DNA of 64,000 nt, taken from Polyangiaceae bacterium (GTDB lineage Bacteria; Myxococcota_A; Polyangia; Polyangiales; Polyangiaceae). The notes under the pieces are model-generated. The model was not told the DNA's origin. It did not search any database and saw only the letters and a list, made by a program, of their open reading frames with translations. Every line of letters starts with the position of its first letter. Position 1 is the stretch's first letter. The position numbers and the translations under genes were made by a program. Shown piece after piece: positions 51,949 through 60,544 of this stretch. The stretch is from the NCBI GenBank assembly GCA_041389725.1, contig JAWKRG010000002.1, forward strand, positions 620,001 to 684,000, in the 5' to 3' direction.

Positions 51949-53505
51949 ATGCCGTACTCCGTTTTCGATGTTCGAACGGTGCTCGCAGCGTTCGTCATTG
52001 CCGGTGGCGCGATGGCTTGCGCTTCCTGCGAAGGAGATTCGGCGGAAGGCACCGCCAGTAGTGGTGGCGTGGGCGGGGTGGGCGTCGATGGCTCCACGCC
52101 AGACGATGCGGCTGCCAGCGATGCGAGCACCGTCAATCCCAGCGTTGGCAGTGGCGAGTGCAAATGGGAGCCCGGACAGCGTCCCACGGCAGCTCTGCCG
52201 CCCGTGCATGACAAGGAATACGTGATCGATCTGGCCAAGTGGCAGATCTCGAACGAGGGCAAGGACCCAATCGCAACGCGAAGTCGCTTGAACGCGGCGA
52301 TCAAGTGGGCGGTGGACAGTGGCTTCAACAAGATTGTCGTGCCGCCCGGTACCTACCTGGTGGGGGAAGCGACCAACGCAGCCTATGCCGATGGCGTAGA
52401 GCTTCAAGGCGACATGACGCTGGAGCTGTCGAAGGGCTCCGTGATCCAGATGGCCGCAAATGATCGCTGGAACTACTGCGTGCTGAGCGTCAACGACAAC
52501 AGCAACATCACCATTCGCGGGGGGGAGATCGTGGGCGACCGGGGTCAGCACGACTTTGGGACGCCGCCCGGGGCGCACGACGAAGGGCATGGGATCTGTG
52601 TTTGGACGGGTGTTGACCGCGTCATGATCGAAGACGTGGAACTTCACGAGCTGACGGGGGACGGCGTGCTGATCCTGGGATCGCAAGGCAAGGACGGAGC
52701 CCCGGACCGACCCACCACCAACGTGACGATTCGCAATAGCCACATCCATCACAATCGGCGGCAAGGCGTCTCGATCGTCGGCGGCCACAACATCGTGCTC
52801 GAGAACAACCACATTCACCACATCGAAGGAACGTCGCCGCAGTTCGGCATCGATGTCGAAGGAGCTGGCCGAACCGATGAGGACATCCATGTCTTCCGCA
52901 ACACGTTTCACCACAACGCGGGAGGCGACTTCGTCACGTCGTCCGGGCGCAACGTGTGGCTCGAAGAGAACACCATGATCCAGTGTCAGGTGGACGAACA
53001 GGGGCAGTTCGATGCTTCGTTGCCCTGCCTATTGGACAAGCAGGTAGACGGACCCATCATCATCTGGAAGGAAACCGACAATGTGATCCTCAACAACAAG
53101 ATCCGCATGTCGAAGCCGACGGTGAATGGGTTCTGGGGCATTCTGGGATACGTCAGCGCCAAAGACCAGGCACCGACGCGACAGAATCCCGTCGGCAATT
53201 ACATCGCTGGCAACACGCTCTACGACGCCGGAATTCACATGGCCCACAACATGCGATACTTCGTCGTGAACAACACTGTCCACAACGGGTTGATTCTGGG
53301 ATTCAACCTGGCGTGCACGCGCCTAGAAGGCAATCGCATCAACCGCACCAAGGCTGAGAGCTACAAACTCAGGAACGTAGCTGGAGTTGCACGTGGCAAC
53401 ATCGTGAACAAGAGCCAAGGAGCCACTCCTGAGGAGGACGTGGAACTCCACTTCCCGATGGCCGACGACGCTCCCTACCGCAACTCATCACCGGTGTTCT
53501 GGTGA
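51949..53505 (+). CDS. Right-handed parallel beta-helix lipoprotein
   Basis: The signal is lipoprotein-like (GGAMACASCEG), followed by a Gly/Ser/Ala/Asp tether. From about residue 95 the protein has right-handed beta-helix coils, with Asn/Val/Ile ladders such as NITIRGGEIVGDRG, NVTIRNSHIHHNRRQGVSIV, NIVLENNHIHHIEG and NYIAGNTLYDAGIHMA. The start has the pectate-lyase-like feature INAAIKWAVDSG-type helix and VVPPGTYLVG. These proteins bind or cleave polysaccharide, but no catalytic site was identified. It overlaps the next gene by GTGA. Confidence 0.82.
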   Translation: MPYSVFDVRTVLAAFVIAGGAMACASCEGDSAEGTASSGGVGGVGVDGSTPDDAAASDASTVNPSVGSGECKWEPGQRPTAALPPVHDKEYVIDLAKWQISNEGKDPIATRSRLNAAIKWAVDSGFNKIVVPPGTYLVGEATNAAYADGVELQGDMTLELSKGSVIQMAANDRWNYCVLSVNDNSNITIRGGEIVGDRGQHDFGTPPGAHDEGHGICVWTGVDRVMIEDVELHELTGDGVLILGSQGKDGAPDRPTTNVTIRNSHIHHNRRQGVSIVGGHNIVLENNHIHHIEGTSPQFGIDVEGAGRTDEDIHVFRNTFHHNAGGDFVTSSGRNVWLEENTMIQCQVDEQGQFDASLPCLLDKQVDGPIIIWKETDNVILNNKIRMSKPTVNGFWGILGYVSAKDQAPTRQNPVGNYIAGNTLYDAGIHMAHNMRYFVVNNTVHNGLILGFNLACTRLEGNRINRTKAESYKLRNVAGVARGNIVNKSQGATPEEDVELHFPMADDAPYRNSSPVFW

Positions 53506-54347
53506 AGCGCAAGCTTTGGACCGCCTGCGGGGCCGTCACGCTGGTGGCGGGACTCGGAGTAGCGCGCTTCGCCAGCCTCCCGCCCGACATCCGACACGAA
53601 TCCGTCCGTGCCTTCGACCCGCGTGACGAAAGGCCGGGCGCAGACGGCTGCCCCTCGGGTGAAGCAGCGGCGGGCATGGGACCGGAAATGGTGAGGCTGC
53701 CCCAAGGTTTCTGCATCGACCAGACCGAGGTCACTCGCGGGCAGTACGAAGATTGGCTCGCATCCAAACCGGCGACGAGCGGGCAGGTCGGCGCTTGCAG
53801 CAACAACGACGACTACACGCCGAGCTGCGCGTGGACTCCTGGCAGCAACAAGACAAGTCAGCCCGTGGTCTGCGTCGACTGGTGTGACGCTCGCGCGTTC
53901 TGCGAGGCAGCCGGGAAACGGCTCTGCGGTCGGATTGGTGGTGGAAGCTACCCCTTCCAGGACTACGACGATCCCCAAGTCAGCGAGTGGCAAGCAGCCT
54001 GTTCTTCCGGCGGCAAGTACGAGTACACCTACGGCAGTTCCTTCGATACGAACGCTTGTCGAGATGCGGATGCAGACGACTACACGACTTGGGGGCTGGC
54101 GGACGTTGGCAGCTTCACCGACTGTCACTCGCCCGAGGCCGCTTACGCCAAGGTTTTCGACCTGAGCGGACACGTTGCCGAGTGGGACAATGCTTGTGCC
54201 GACGAGAGTGCCGACGGTGCCTGCAGGATCCGCGGCGGAAGCTACCAGCACCACGCCCACGGGACCCGCTGCGCAATGGGTAGCGAACTCGCGTGGCCTC
54301 GCTCGCGAAAGGTGGATGCGGTCGGTTTTCGCTGCTGCGCCGATTGA
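53502..54347 (+). CDS. FGE/SUMF1-like exported protein
   Basis: The GTG start is inside the beta-helix stop. A signal-anchor (VTLVAGLGVARF) precedes an FGE-sulfatase domain: MVRLPQGFCIDQTEVTRGQY, VCVDWCDARAFCEAAGKRL, FDLSGHVAEWDNACA and CRIRGGSYQHH...GFRCC. It has many Cys. Formylglycine-generating enzymes use a Cys pair to activate sulfatases; no sulfatase is adjacent, and the copper/active Cys could not be confirmed. A binding-only role is possible. Confidence 0.82.
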   Translation: MKRKLWTACGAVTLVAGLGVARFASLPPDIRHESVRAFDPRDERPGADGCPSGEAAAGMGPEMVRLPQGFCIDQTEVTRGQYEDWLASKPATSGQVGACSNNDDYTPSCAWTPGSNKTSQPVVCVDWCDARAFCEAAGKRLCGRIGGGSYPFQDYDDPQVSEWQAACSSGGKYEYTYGSSFDTNACRDADADDYTTWGLADVGSFTDCHSPEAAYAKVFDLSGHVAEWDNACADESADGACRIRGGSYQHHAHGTRCAMGSELAWPRSRKVDAVGFRCCAD

Positions 54348-54392
54348 GCCCTACGCGGCCAGGCGCCCGGGTCTAGCGCCGGTGACGGCCCC

Positions 54393-55751
54393 TCAGCGGT
54401 CGCTGCCCGTCGGCCGCGGGTGGCTGGCGGCATCGTGGTCCACGCCGGGTGGAGGCACGGAGCGAGAGGAAGTCACGCTTTCGTCTGGGGTGAACAGCTC
54501 TTCCACCAGGTGGGCAAGCTGTTCGGCGCGATCGGCTTCTCCGCCGGCGAGGGCGCGCTGCCGCAAGCGCTGAGTGGGATTGTGCAGCAACTTGTTGAGG
54601 GCGGAGTCGATCATGTCGTGAAGCGCTTGACGGTCCGCCTCTTCCAAGTGCTTGAGGCGCCCACGCAAGCTGCGCTCCAACTCGCGCTCCAGCACGCTGG
54701 CGAACTGCTCACGCAGGGCGACCACGGCCGGCGTGGCGAGCTCCGCGTCGGCCCAGCGCTCCCAACCCGCTGTTTCTTCTGCGACGATGGCTTCCGCCCG
54801 CTCGGCCTCGCGCGCTCGCGACGCCAGGGTTTCCGCCACCACCCGCGACAAGTCGTCCACGTTGTAGAGGAACACGTTGTCGAGTTGTTCGACCGCCGGA
54901 TCCACGTCGCGCGGCACGGCCAAGTCGATGAAGAACAGACTCCGCCCTTTGCGCTTGCGGCGTAGCCCCGCAACCAAATCGCGCGCCACGACGAAGCCCG
55001 GTGCGCTGGTGGACGTCACCACCACGTCCGCCTGAACCAAAGCATCCTCCAGTCGATCCCAGGTCATCCCTTCGCCACCGACGGCACGGGCCAACACCGA
55101 AACTCGCGCCGCGTTGCGACCGACGACGACGAGCTTGCAGCCCGCGTTCTTCAGCAGCTTGGCGGAGGTTTCGGCCATTTCCCCGGAGCCGAGGAGCACC
55201 ATCGTGCGCCCGGACAAGTCTCCGAAGATCTGCCGCGCCAGGTCGACACCGACGCTGGGCACACTCACCTGCCCGGCGCCAACCTGAGTCTCGGTACGCA
55301 CACGCTTGGCGGTGCGAAGCGCGCGGGGCACCGTGCGATGCAGACAGCGGCCCACGGTTCCTGCGCCGCGTGCGCGCTCGAAGGCATCCTTCACTTGCCC
55401 GAGGATCTGCGGCTCGCCCAGCACCAGGGAATCGAGCGAAGACGCAACGCGGAACAGATGGCGCACGGCGTCTGCGCCGGTGTGGAAGTAGAGGTGGTCT
55501 TTGATCTGCGGCGCAATGCGCGAGAGAGCGGCCACCGCGTCCGCCGCCGTCAAGTCGAGCTGGGTCCCCTCGCCGTTGCCCGCAGCGACCAATTCGACGC
55601 GGTTGCAGGTGCTGACCAGCATGGCTTCGTTCACGTGCTCTTGCTGCACGATCTCCTTCAAGGCCAGCGCGATCTGATCCTTGGAAAGCGCAATGCGTTC
55701 GCGCACCTCGATGGGCGCGGTGCGGTGACTCAGGCCGACGACGACGATCAC
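54393..55751 (-). CDS. hemA: Glutamyl-tRNA reductase
   Basis: HemA reduces glutamyl-tRNA to glutamate-1-semialdehyde, the first committed step of the C5 haem route. The GTG at 55751 overlaps the upstream stop as GTGA. Signatures are GLSHRTAPIEVRERIA, catalytic Cys in LVSTCNRVEL, GEPQILGQVKDAF, the NADPH site (VLLGSGEMAETSAKLL) and a C-terminal dimer helix. A poorly conserved Ser/Pro tail is added after the family end. It is coupled to a HemX/CcsA-like gene. Confidence 0.95.
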   Translation of the reverse strand: MIVVVGLSHRTAPIEVRERIALSKDQIALALKEIVQQEHVNEAMLVSTCNRVELVAAGNGEGTQLDLTAADAVAALSRIAPQIKDHLYFHTGADAVRHLFRVASSLDSLVLGEPQILGQVKDAFERARGAGTVGRCLHRTVPRALRTAKRVRTETQVGAGQVSVPSVGVDLARQIFGDLSGRTMVLLGSGEMAETSAKLLKNAGCKLVVVGRNAARVSVLARAVGGEGMTWDRLEDALVQADVVVTSTSAPGFVVARDLVAGLRRKRKGRSLFFIDLAVPRDVDPAVEQLDNVFLYNVDDLSRVVAETLASRAREAERAEAIVAEETAGWERWADAELATPAVVALREQFASVLERELERSLRGRLKHLEEADRQALHDMIDSALNKLLHNPTQRLRQRALAGGEADRAEQLAHLVEELFTPDESVTSSRSVPPPGVDHDAASHPRPTGSDR

Positions 55752-56566
55752 CCGGCACCTCCGCCAATGCGAAATACGTACATCGCCATCACCAACATCA
55801 CGCACAACACGCCTGCGAGCGTGCCGTAGGCCGAGCGGCGACCGCGCCAGCCCGCAATCGCTCTCATCAACAGCACCGCGGCAACGAGTACCCAGGTCGC
55901 GTAGCCCAGGCCCGCGCGCAGGGCTTCCGCGGGGGTGGCATTGCCGAGCTTGGCAGCGAACACGGCGCCGGTGACGATGCCGAAGGTCAAGAGCGGAAAA
56001 CCCGCCAACAGCAAGCGGTGTTCGGCCCGATCGAGGGAGTCCAGCGGTGGCAGCTTGGCCACCAGTCCGCCGAGGCGTTTCTCTTTCAAGCGGCGCTCCT
56101 GCACCAGGTAGAACGCGCCTGCGGCCCCCGCGAGCAGGAACAACCCCACGCCGAGCAGGTTCGCGGTGATGTGCAGAGCGAGGAGGGTGCGCGAGCCCTC
56201 CGACACCGAGCGCTGGGCACCTACGAACTGTGCGCCAACCAAGAAGGTCAGCGCCAAGGGTGCCACCACTGCGCCCATGGCGTGCATGGTGGTGCGCCGC
56301 GGCATGAACAAGAACGCCACCACGGAAATGAGCGCGCTCAGGCTGAGTGCGAAGTGAAGCGACTCCACTGGGCACACTCGAGTCAACAGGCTGGCAGTGA
56401 CTACGTGAGTGCCATGCAGCAGCGCTCCAATCCCCAAAGCCACGGGTGCCCAAACCTTGGCCAACGGAATCGTGTCCTTCCGACTCAGATCCAGGAAGAA
56501 GAGGGTGGTGGCGACCGAGTACGCCACCACGCCCAGCATGAAGGCAGCCGTGGCCAGGTCCGTCAT
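55748..56566 (-). CDS. HemX/CcsA-like cytochrome c assembly membrane protein
   Basis: The 272-residue protein has eight helices. ALHITANLLGVGLFLLAGAAGA and LLHGTHVV contain membrane His, and LNGIVTGAVFA-like FGIVTGAVFAAKLGN recalls the CcsA/HemX family (the WWD-like segment is not clear). In several bacteria hemX is next to hemA and affects its amount. It stops inside the hemA GTG, and starts 4 bp after the 134-aa gene. Confidence 0.85.
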   Translation of the reverse strand: MTDLATAAFMLGVVAYSVATTLFFLDLSRKDTIPLAKVWAPVALGIGALLHGTHVVTASLLTRVCPVESLHFALSLSALISVVAFLFMPRRTTMHAMGAVVAPLALTFLVGAQFVGAQRSVSEGSRTLLALHITANLLGVGLFLLAGAAGAFYLVQERRLKEKRLGGLVAKLPPLDSLDRAEHRLLLAGFPLLTFGIVTGAVFAAKLGNATPAEALRAGLGYATWVLVAAVLLMRAIAGWRGRRSAYGTLAGVLCVMLVMAMYVFRIGGGAG

Positions 56567-56570
56567 GGTC

Positions 56571-56975
56571 TCACTCCAAGTTCTGCAACAAGTATCGCGC
56601 CAACAGCTGCTCGTCGCTGGTTGGTGCCATACTCGCGGGCGGGGGTGCGCTGCGTGCGCGGTGCTCCGAGAAGCTTCCCACCGGTGTGCCCATGAAGCCA
56701 GGAATGACTTCGTACGCCAGATCGCCCAGCACCATGCTGGTCCCCAGCAGCTCCGCGCCCAGCTCGTGAAGGAACGCCACGCTCTTCACCCGCCCCACCA
56801 GCTCGTGATCGTCGGGTCCCCCCGTGACTTCGGCAAGGATTCGCACGGCCTCCACTACCCGATAGCGCCGGCCTTCCCCCTGGAGCACGACCTGTCCTTC
56901 CACGAGATCTACCCGACCCGTCGCCATCCATTGGTCGAGGGCATCCTGGGGGAAGAAAATGCGGTTGGGGCCCAT
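56571..56975 (-). CDS. Conserved-looking small protein, unknown
   Basis: The 134-residue protein begins MGPNRIFFPQDALDQWM, with a strand-helix core (VEGQVVLQGEGRRYRVVEAV, VGRVKSVAFLHELGAELLGT) then a disordered Pro/Ser tail and helix (SDEQLLARYLLQNLE). No signal or membrane helix. Its tight fit with hemX (4 bp) and the LysM gene upstream suggests co-transcription. I do not recognise the family. Confidence 0.6.
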   Translation of the reverse strand: MGPNRIFFPQDALDQWMATGRVDLVEGQVVLQGEGRRYRVVEAVRILAEVTGGPDDHELVGRVKSVAFLHELGAELLGTSMVLGDLAYEVIPGFMGTPVGSFSEHRARSAPPPASMAPTSDEQLLARYLLQNLE

Positions 56976-57014
56976 CTGCGTTCGGCGGAGTCTACCCCGC
57001 CGCCTCGCGAGGGC

Positions 57015-58364
57015 TCAATAGCCGCGGCGCGACACGGCGCGGTCGCCGGGCTCGATTTCGCGGTGGGATGCGGTGACCATGGCGATGCTGCTGTACTTGT
57101 TGGCGCGAATCACGCGCAGCTCCCCCACCACCTCTTCTGGGAACTTCTGCTCATTGCCCTTCAGGGGCGTAGTCTCCGTGTTGCTCGGTTCGGGGGTGTC
57201 CTGACGCACGCGCGCACGCGCTGCGCTGCTGGCAGTCTTCAGGCTGTGCCGCCAGGCGTCACCCTTCTTGACCACGAACAGGCGATTGCCCGCCGATAGC
57301 CCGTCTTCGGTTCCGCGATCGATGAACACCACCTGATTCTGTCCGTAGAGTTCATGCGGATAGATGCTGGTCAGCACTCGCGCCCAGCGATCGACGGTAG
57401 CGGGGCGCGGTGGCACGACGTCGAAGCGCCTACCGACGGGTCCCACCAAAGCCCCGCGCTCGATCACGTCGGTGGACTCGACGATCTTCGCGCGCGCGAC
57501 GCGCGACTTCTCGTCCCAATGATCCACACGCACGGTGCCCTTGATGGCGATGATCATGCCGGGGGGACGCCGCGCGCCCTTCACGCGCTCGGGACGGCGA
57601 ACCGGGCGAAAGATGGTGAGTTCCTGGCCCAGCTGGACGTCCTGGTTGGGCTTTATCTGCAGGTAGACGTTGTTGCCTTCGGCAAGCAGCATCTGGTCTT
57701 CGCGCGACCCGACCAGCTCACCCCATACTTCGCGCGCGGGGTCGTCGATCAACCCCTGGCTGCGCAGGAACACGGTGTTGCGCGGAACCGCAGCTCGCCG
57801 ATCGACGAAACCGCCGGCGCCGGTGCCCAACAGGTTGGCGCTGTCGCGCATGCCGCCCTCGCCGGGACGACGCATGCGCAGTTGGTCCCCGGGGTGAATC
57901 CAATGCGGGTTGGTGACCTGCGGGTTGTAGCTCCACAACTTCGGCCAATTCCAGGGATTGCCGTAGTAGCGCCCGCTCAGATCCCACAGGGTGTCGCCTT
58001 TGCGCACGGTGTGGATGGCGGGCACGCTCATGGCGCGATTGCCTAGAATGGCGGAGGAACCCCGGTTGCCGCGAACCGATCCGCCGCTACCCGAGGAAGA
58101 GTTCAGATCGAAGCCATCGCTGGAGCGCGACGTGTCGGTGGTGGAGCGAGAACTCGACGGCAAGTAGCTGTCGGAGCCAGCGGCCGGTGCACCGTAGCCC
58201 GGAGGCGGCACGGTCGTCTCGGTCACCGTCGTCGTGCCCGGCGTCACGATGACGTCTCCATTTCCCGATGGCACCACCACGCTGCCCGAAGGGGGTCCCT
58301 GTTGAGCACCCGCCGTAGCGGTCACGGCGAGGGTCGCGAGCACGATACGGGTTGCGCGTCCCAT
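57015..58364 (-). CDS. LysM-domain secreted protein
   Basis: AGGGAGGA five bases before the ATG and a signal peptide (ending GAQQG) support the start. One LysM domain (about 117-165) has HTVRKGDTLWDLSGRYYG and the NPHWIHPGDQLRM end, and binds peptidoglycan. The remainder (about 190-440) is strand-rich with repeating blocks of about 90 residues (LLAEGNNVYLQIKPNQDVQL, NQVVFIDRGTEDGLSAGNRL), unassigned. It is probably periplasmic and wall-associated. It lies 14 bp downstream of a coiled-coil lipoprotein gene. Confidence 0.85.
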   Translation of the reverse strand: MGRATRIVLATLAVTATAGAQQGPPSGSVVVPSGNGDVIVTPGTTTVTETTVPPPGYGAPAAGSDSYLPSSSRSTTDTSRSSDGFDLNSSSGSGGSVRGNRGSSAILGNRAMSVPAIHTVRKGDTLWDLSGRYYGNPWNWPKLWSYNPQVTNPHWIHPGDQLRMRRPGEGGMRDSANLLGTGAGGFVDRRAAVPRNTVFLRSQGLIDDPAREVWGELVGSREDQMLLAEGNNVYLQIKPNQDVQLGQELTIFRPVRRPERVKGARRPPGMIIAIKGTVRVDHWDEKSRVARAKIVESTDVIERGALVGPVGRRFDVVPPRPATVDRWARVLTSIYPHELYGQNQVVFIDRGTEDGLSAGNRLFVVKKGDAWRHSLKTASSAARARVRQDTPEPSNTETTPLKGNEQKFPEEVVGELRVIRANKYSSIAMVTASHREIEPGDRAVSRRGY

Positions 58365-58378
58365 GGCAGTCCTCCCTC

Positions 58379-58810
58379 TCAGGAAGCGTGGCTCGCAAGG
58401 GCCACGCGTGCATCCCCGCGCTGCTCGAGCAGCGCACCTTCCTTACCGCGGAGTTTGATGGCCGGGCGGGGCTTCTCGTCGTCGGCGGGTTCCTTGGGTT
58501 CCCCAGATTCCGAATCCGCTCCGTTGGGCGCGAGCTTGATCACCTTCAGCGGGGGGCGCTCGACGCGATCCGTTTTCGCGGAGTCGGACTTGGACTTGGC
58601 GCCAGTCTTGGCGGCAGCCGACTGTTGCATCTCCAGCGCCATCAGGCGCTCGCCAATACGATCCTGGGAGTTCTGAAGGCGCGTGATCTCGTCGCGCATG
58701 TCCTTCAAGTGTTTCTCCATCTTGTCGTGGTCCGAGCCGCAGCCCAGGAGCAGGAAGCCCGTGGCGGCGAGCAGGCCGAGGAAGGTCAGCGAGTGGCGCA
58801 TCCCGATCAT
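58379..58810 (-). CDS. Coiled-coil lipoprotein
   Basis: The lipobox LLLGC follows a short hydrophobic signal. Then comes a Lpp-like coil (MEKHLKDMRDEITRLQNSQD) of about 40 residues and a charged Lys/Pro/Glu-rich tail. The exact start is either 58810 (MIGMRH) or 58801. It is upstream of the LysM gene, suggesting a shared envelope role. It diverges from pssA. Confidence 0.7.
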   Translation of the reverse strand: MIGMRHSLTFLGLLAATGFLLLGCGSDHDKMEKHLKDMRDEITRLQNSQDRIGERLMALEMQQSAAAKTGAKSKSDSAKTDRVERPPLKVIKLAPNGADSESGEPKEPADDEKPRPAIKLRGKEGALLEQRGDARVALASHAS

Positions 58811-58930
58811 CGTAGGCCCGGGGACCGAAGCCGGCAAAAATCCGGGCGTTTTTGCCGGCAAGGTGCAGGGCTTCCGCCGGCTTCTGGACGGCCTCCCGGC
58901 CTCGGGGTACGGTCGGCTGTCGTGGGTGCA

Positions 58931-59773
58931 ATGAGGGCAGAAACCAAGCCAAGGCGGCGCTTCAGGCGGCGCCTGGACCTGAAAAAGACACTGTTCCTGC
59001 TGCCGAACATGATCACGCTCGCCAGCGTGTTCTGCGGCTTCAACGCCATTCGCCTGGCGGGGGGATCTCAGGGTGGCGGGGAAGACCTGCACCGCGCGGC
59101 GGTGTTGCTGATCTTCGCCATGCTGTTCGACTTGCTGGACGGCCGCGTGGCGCGACTGACGCGCACGGAAAGCGCCTTCGGTCTGCAACTCGACTCGTTG
59201 GCCGACGTCATCTCCTTCGGCGTGGCGCCGGCCATCCTCGTGTACCAGTGGGTGCTGTATCGCCACCCCCTGCCTGGCTTGATCGTGGCCTTCATGTTCG
59301 TGGCCTGCGCGGCGGCTCGGCTGGCTCGCTTCAACGTGCTGTCGTCCGCGCCAGGAGGAGCTCCGCTCAAGCCCGGCAAGTACATGTTGGGGCTACCGAC
59401 TCCCCCGGCCTCGGGGATCTTGATTTCCTTGGTGGTCGCAGATGCAGCGGTGGGCGGCGCAATTGGTCAGGAGCCCCACACCATCGTGCTGTTCATCGTA
59501 ACAGTGGCGGTGAGCTTGCTGATGGTGTCCAGCGTGCGCTTCCGCTCCTTCAAGGACCTTTCACTGAACCCCGGTACCGTGCTGTTGGTACTGTTCGTGA
59601 TTGGCTCGAGCGCTTTCGTTTGGCAACGCTACAAGCCGCAGCTCGTGCTGATCTGGCTGCTCTCGGTCTACGTTTTCCTGGGCATCGCAGAGACCGTGCG
59701 GATGCTGGGCAAGAGGCTGCGCGAGGCGACGACCCGCCGAGACAGCATCCCGCCCACCCCCGCGGCGGAATGA
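58931..59773 (+). CDS. pssA: CDP-diacylglycerol--serine O-phosphatidyltransferase
   Basis: PssA makes phosphatidylserine from CDP-diacylglycerol and serine. The 280-residue protein has the CDP-alcohol phosphatidyltransferase motif DGRVARLTRTESAFG...LDSLAD (DGxxAR-8x-Gxxx D-xxx-D) and about eight helices; LPNMITLASVFCGFNAIRLA is the family N-terminal helix. A basic N-terminus precedes it. The stop overlaps the next gene as ATGA. Confidence 0.93.
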   Translation: MRAETKPRRRFRRRLDLKKTLFLLPNMITLASVFCGFNAIRLAGGSQGGGEDLHRAAVLLIFAMLFDLLDGRVARLTRTESAFGLQLDSLADVISFGVAPAILVYQWVLYRHPLPGLIVAFMFVACAAARLARFNVLSSAPGGAPLKPGKYMLGLPTPPASGILISLVVADAAVGGAIGQEPHTIVLFIVTVAVSLLMVSSVRFRSFKDLSLNPGTVLLVLFVIGSSAFVWQRYKPQLVLIWLLSVYVFLGIAETVRMLGKRLREATTRRDSIPPTPAAE

Positions 59774-60528
59774 CGCGAACGCCGCACGCGCTGGTGGGGC
59801 TGCTCGCACTGCTCTGCCTGGCTGCAACACTCGCGGGTTGCCGCTGCAATACGAATACCGGAAGTGACCCGGATCCCACGGGCACGAAACCCGTCAGCGG
59901 CGCGCTCCCCCCCTTGGAGCTGCGCGACGACACGTCAAACCTGCTCTTGACTTGGGTAGACGACAAAGGCGACTTCCACGTCACTCAAAAGATCGCGAGC
60001 GTGCCTGAGAAGCACCGTGAAGCGGTGCGCGTCGTGGTCACGACCAAACCCGAGGGCACCGGCAACTTGGTGTACGTCGCCGACCTGAGTAAGAAGAAAC
60101 CCGACGGGACCTACGCCGTCAGCACGCTGACCCGTGCGCAATGGGACGAGAAGGGCGCCGCCAAGCGCAAGGCTCGCATCGAGGCGCTCGCTCCCCCTCC
60201 GCCCTCGGCATCAGATGCGCCGCGGACTCCAGACCCCGGACTCGATCCCGCTGCCGGCGGCGTAGTCGTCATCATCTATGGCGCGAGCTGGTGCAAGCCG
60301 TGTCACGACGCGCAGCGGCACTTGGAACGGCGCGGCGTGAAGGTCGTGTACAAGGACGTGGAAGAGAGCGAGGTCTTCGCTCGGGAAATGAAGGAGAAGC
60401 TGGCGCGGGTGAACAAGCGAACCGCGTCGATTCCCATCATCGACGTGATGGGACAGATCCTGGTCGGCTTCGAGCCGCGAGCTCTCGACCGCGCGGTCGA
60501 AGCTGCCAAGAACTCCCAGACGCTCTAG
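59770..60528 (+). CDS. Thioredoxin/glutaredoxin-like lipoprotein
   Basis: The signal ends LAGCRCN, a lipoprotein lipobox. An N-terminal about 130-residue domain (LLLTWVDDKGDFHVTQ, NLVYVADLSKK) is unassigned. The C-terminal about 80 residues are a thioredoxin-fold with VVIIYGASWCKPCHDAQRHL (CxxC at CKPC), DVEESEVFAREM and a cis-Pro in SIPIIDVMGQILVGF. It probably acts as periplasmic reductase or isomerase. Coupling to pssA by ATGA is unusual. Confidence 0.85.
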   Translation: MTRTPHALVGLLALLCLAATLAGCRCNTNTGSDPDPTGTKPVSGALPPLELRDDTSNLLLTWVDDKGDFHVTQKIASVPEKHREAVRVVVTTKPEGTGNLVYVADLSKKKPDGTYAVSTLTRAQWDEKGAAKRKARIEALAPPPPSASDAPRTPDPGLDPAAGGVVVIIYGASWCKPCHDAQRHLERRGVKVVYKDVEESEVFAREMKEKLARVNKRTASIPIIDVMGQILVGFEPRALDRAVEAAKNSQTL

Positions 60529-60544
60529 CCGCGAGACCAGGGAA

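Noticed and set aside
51367..52914. 515-codon open frame on the minus strand
   Set aside because: Antisense to the LysR and beta-helix genes; spans their junction without a domain.
58852..60528. Long plus-strand frame reading across pssA into the thioredoxin-like gene
   Set aside because: The 5' part is a different frame within pssA; only the segment from 59770 has a signal peptide and known fold.
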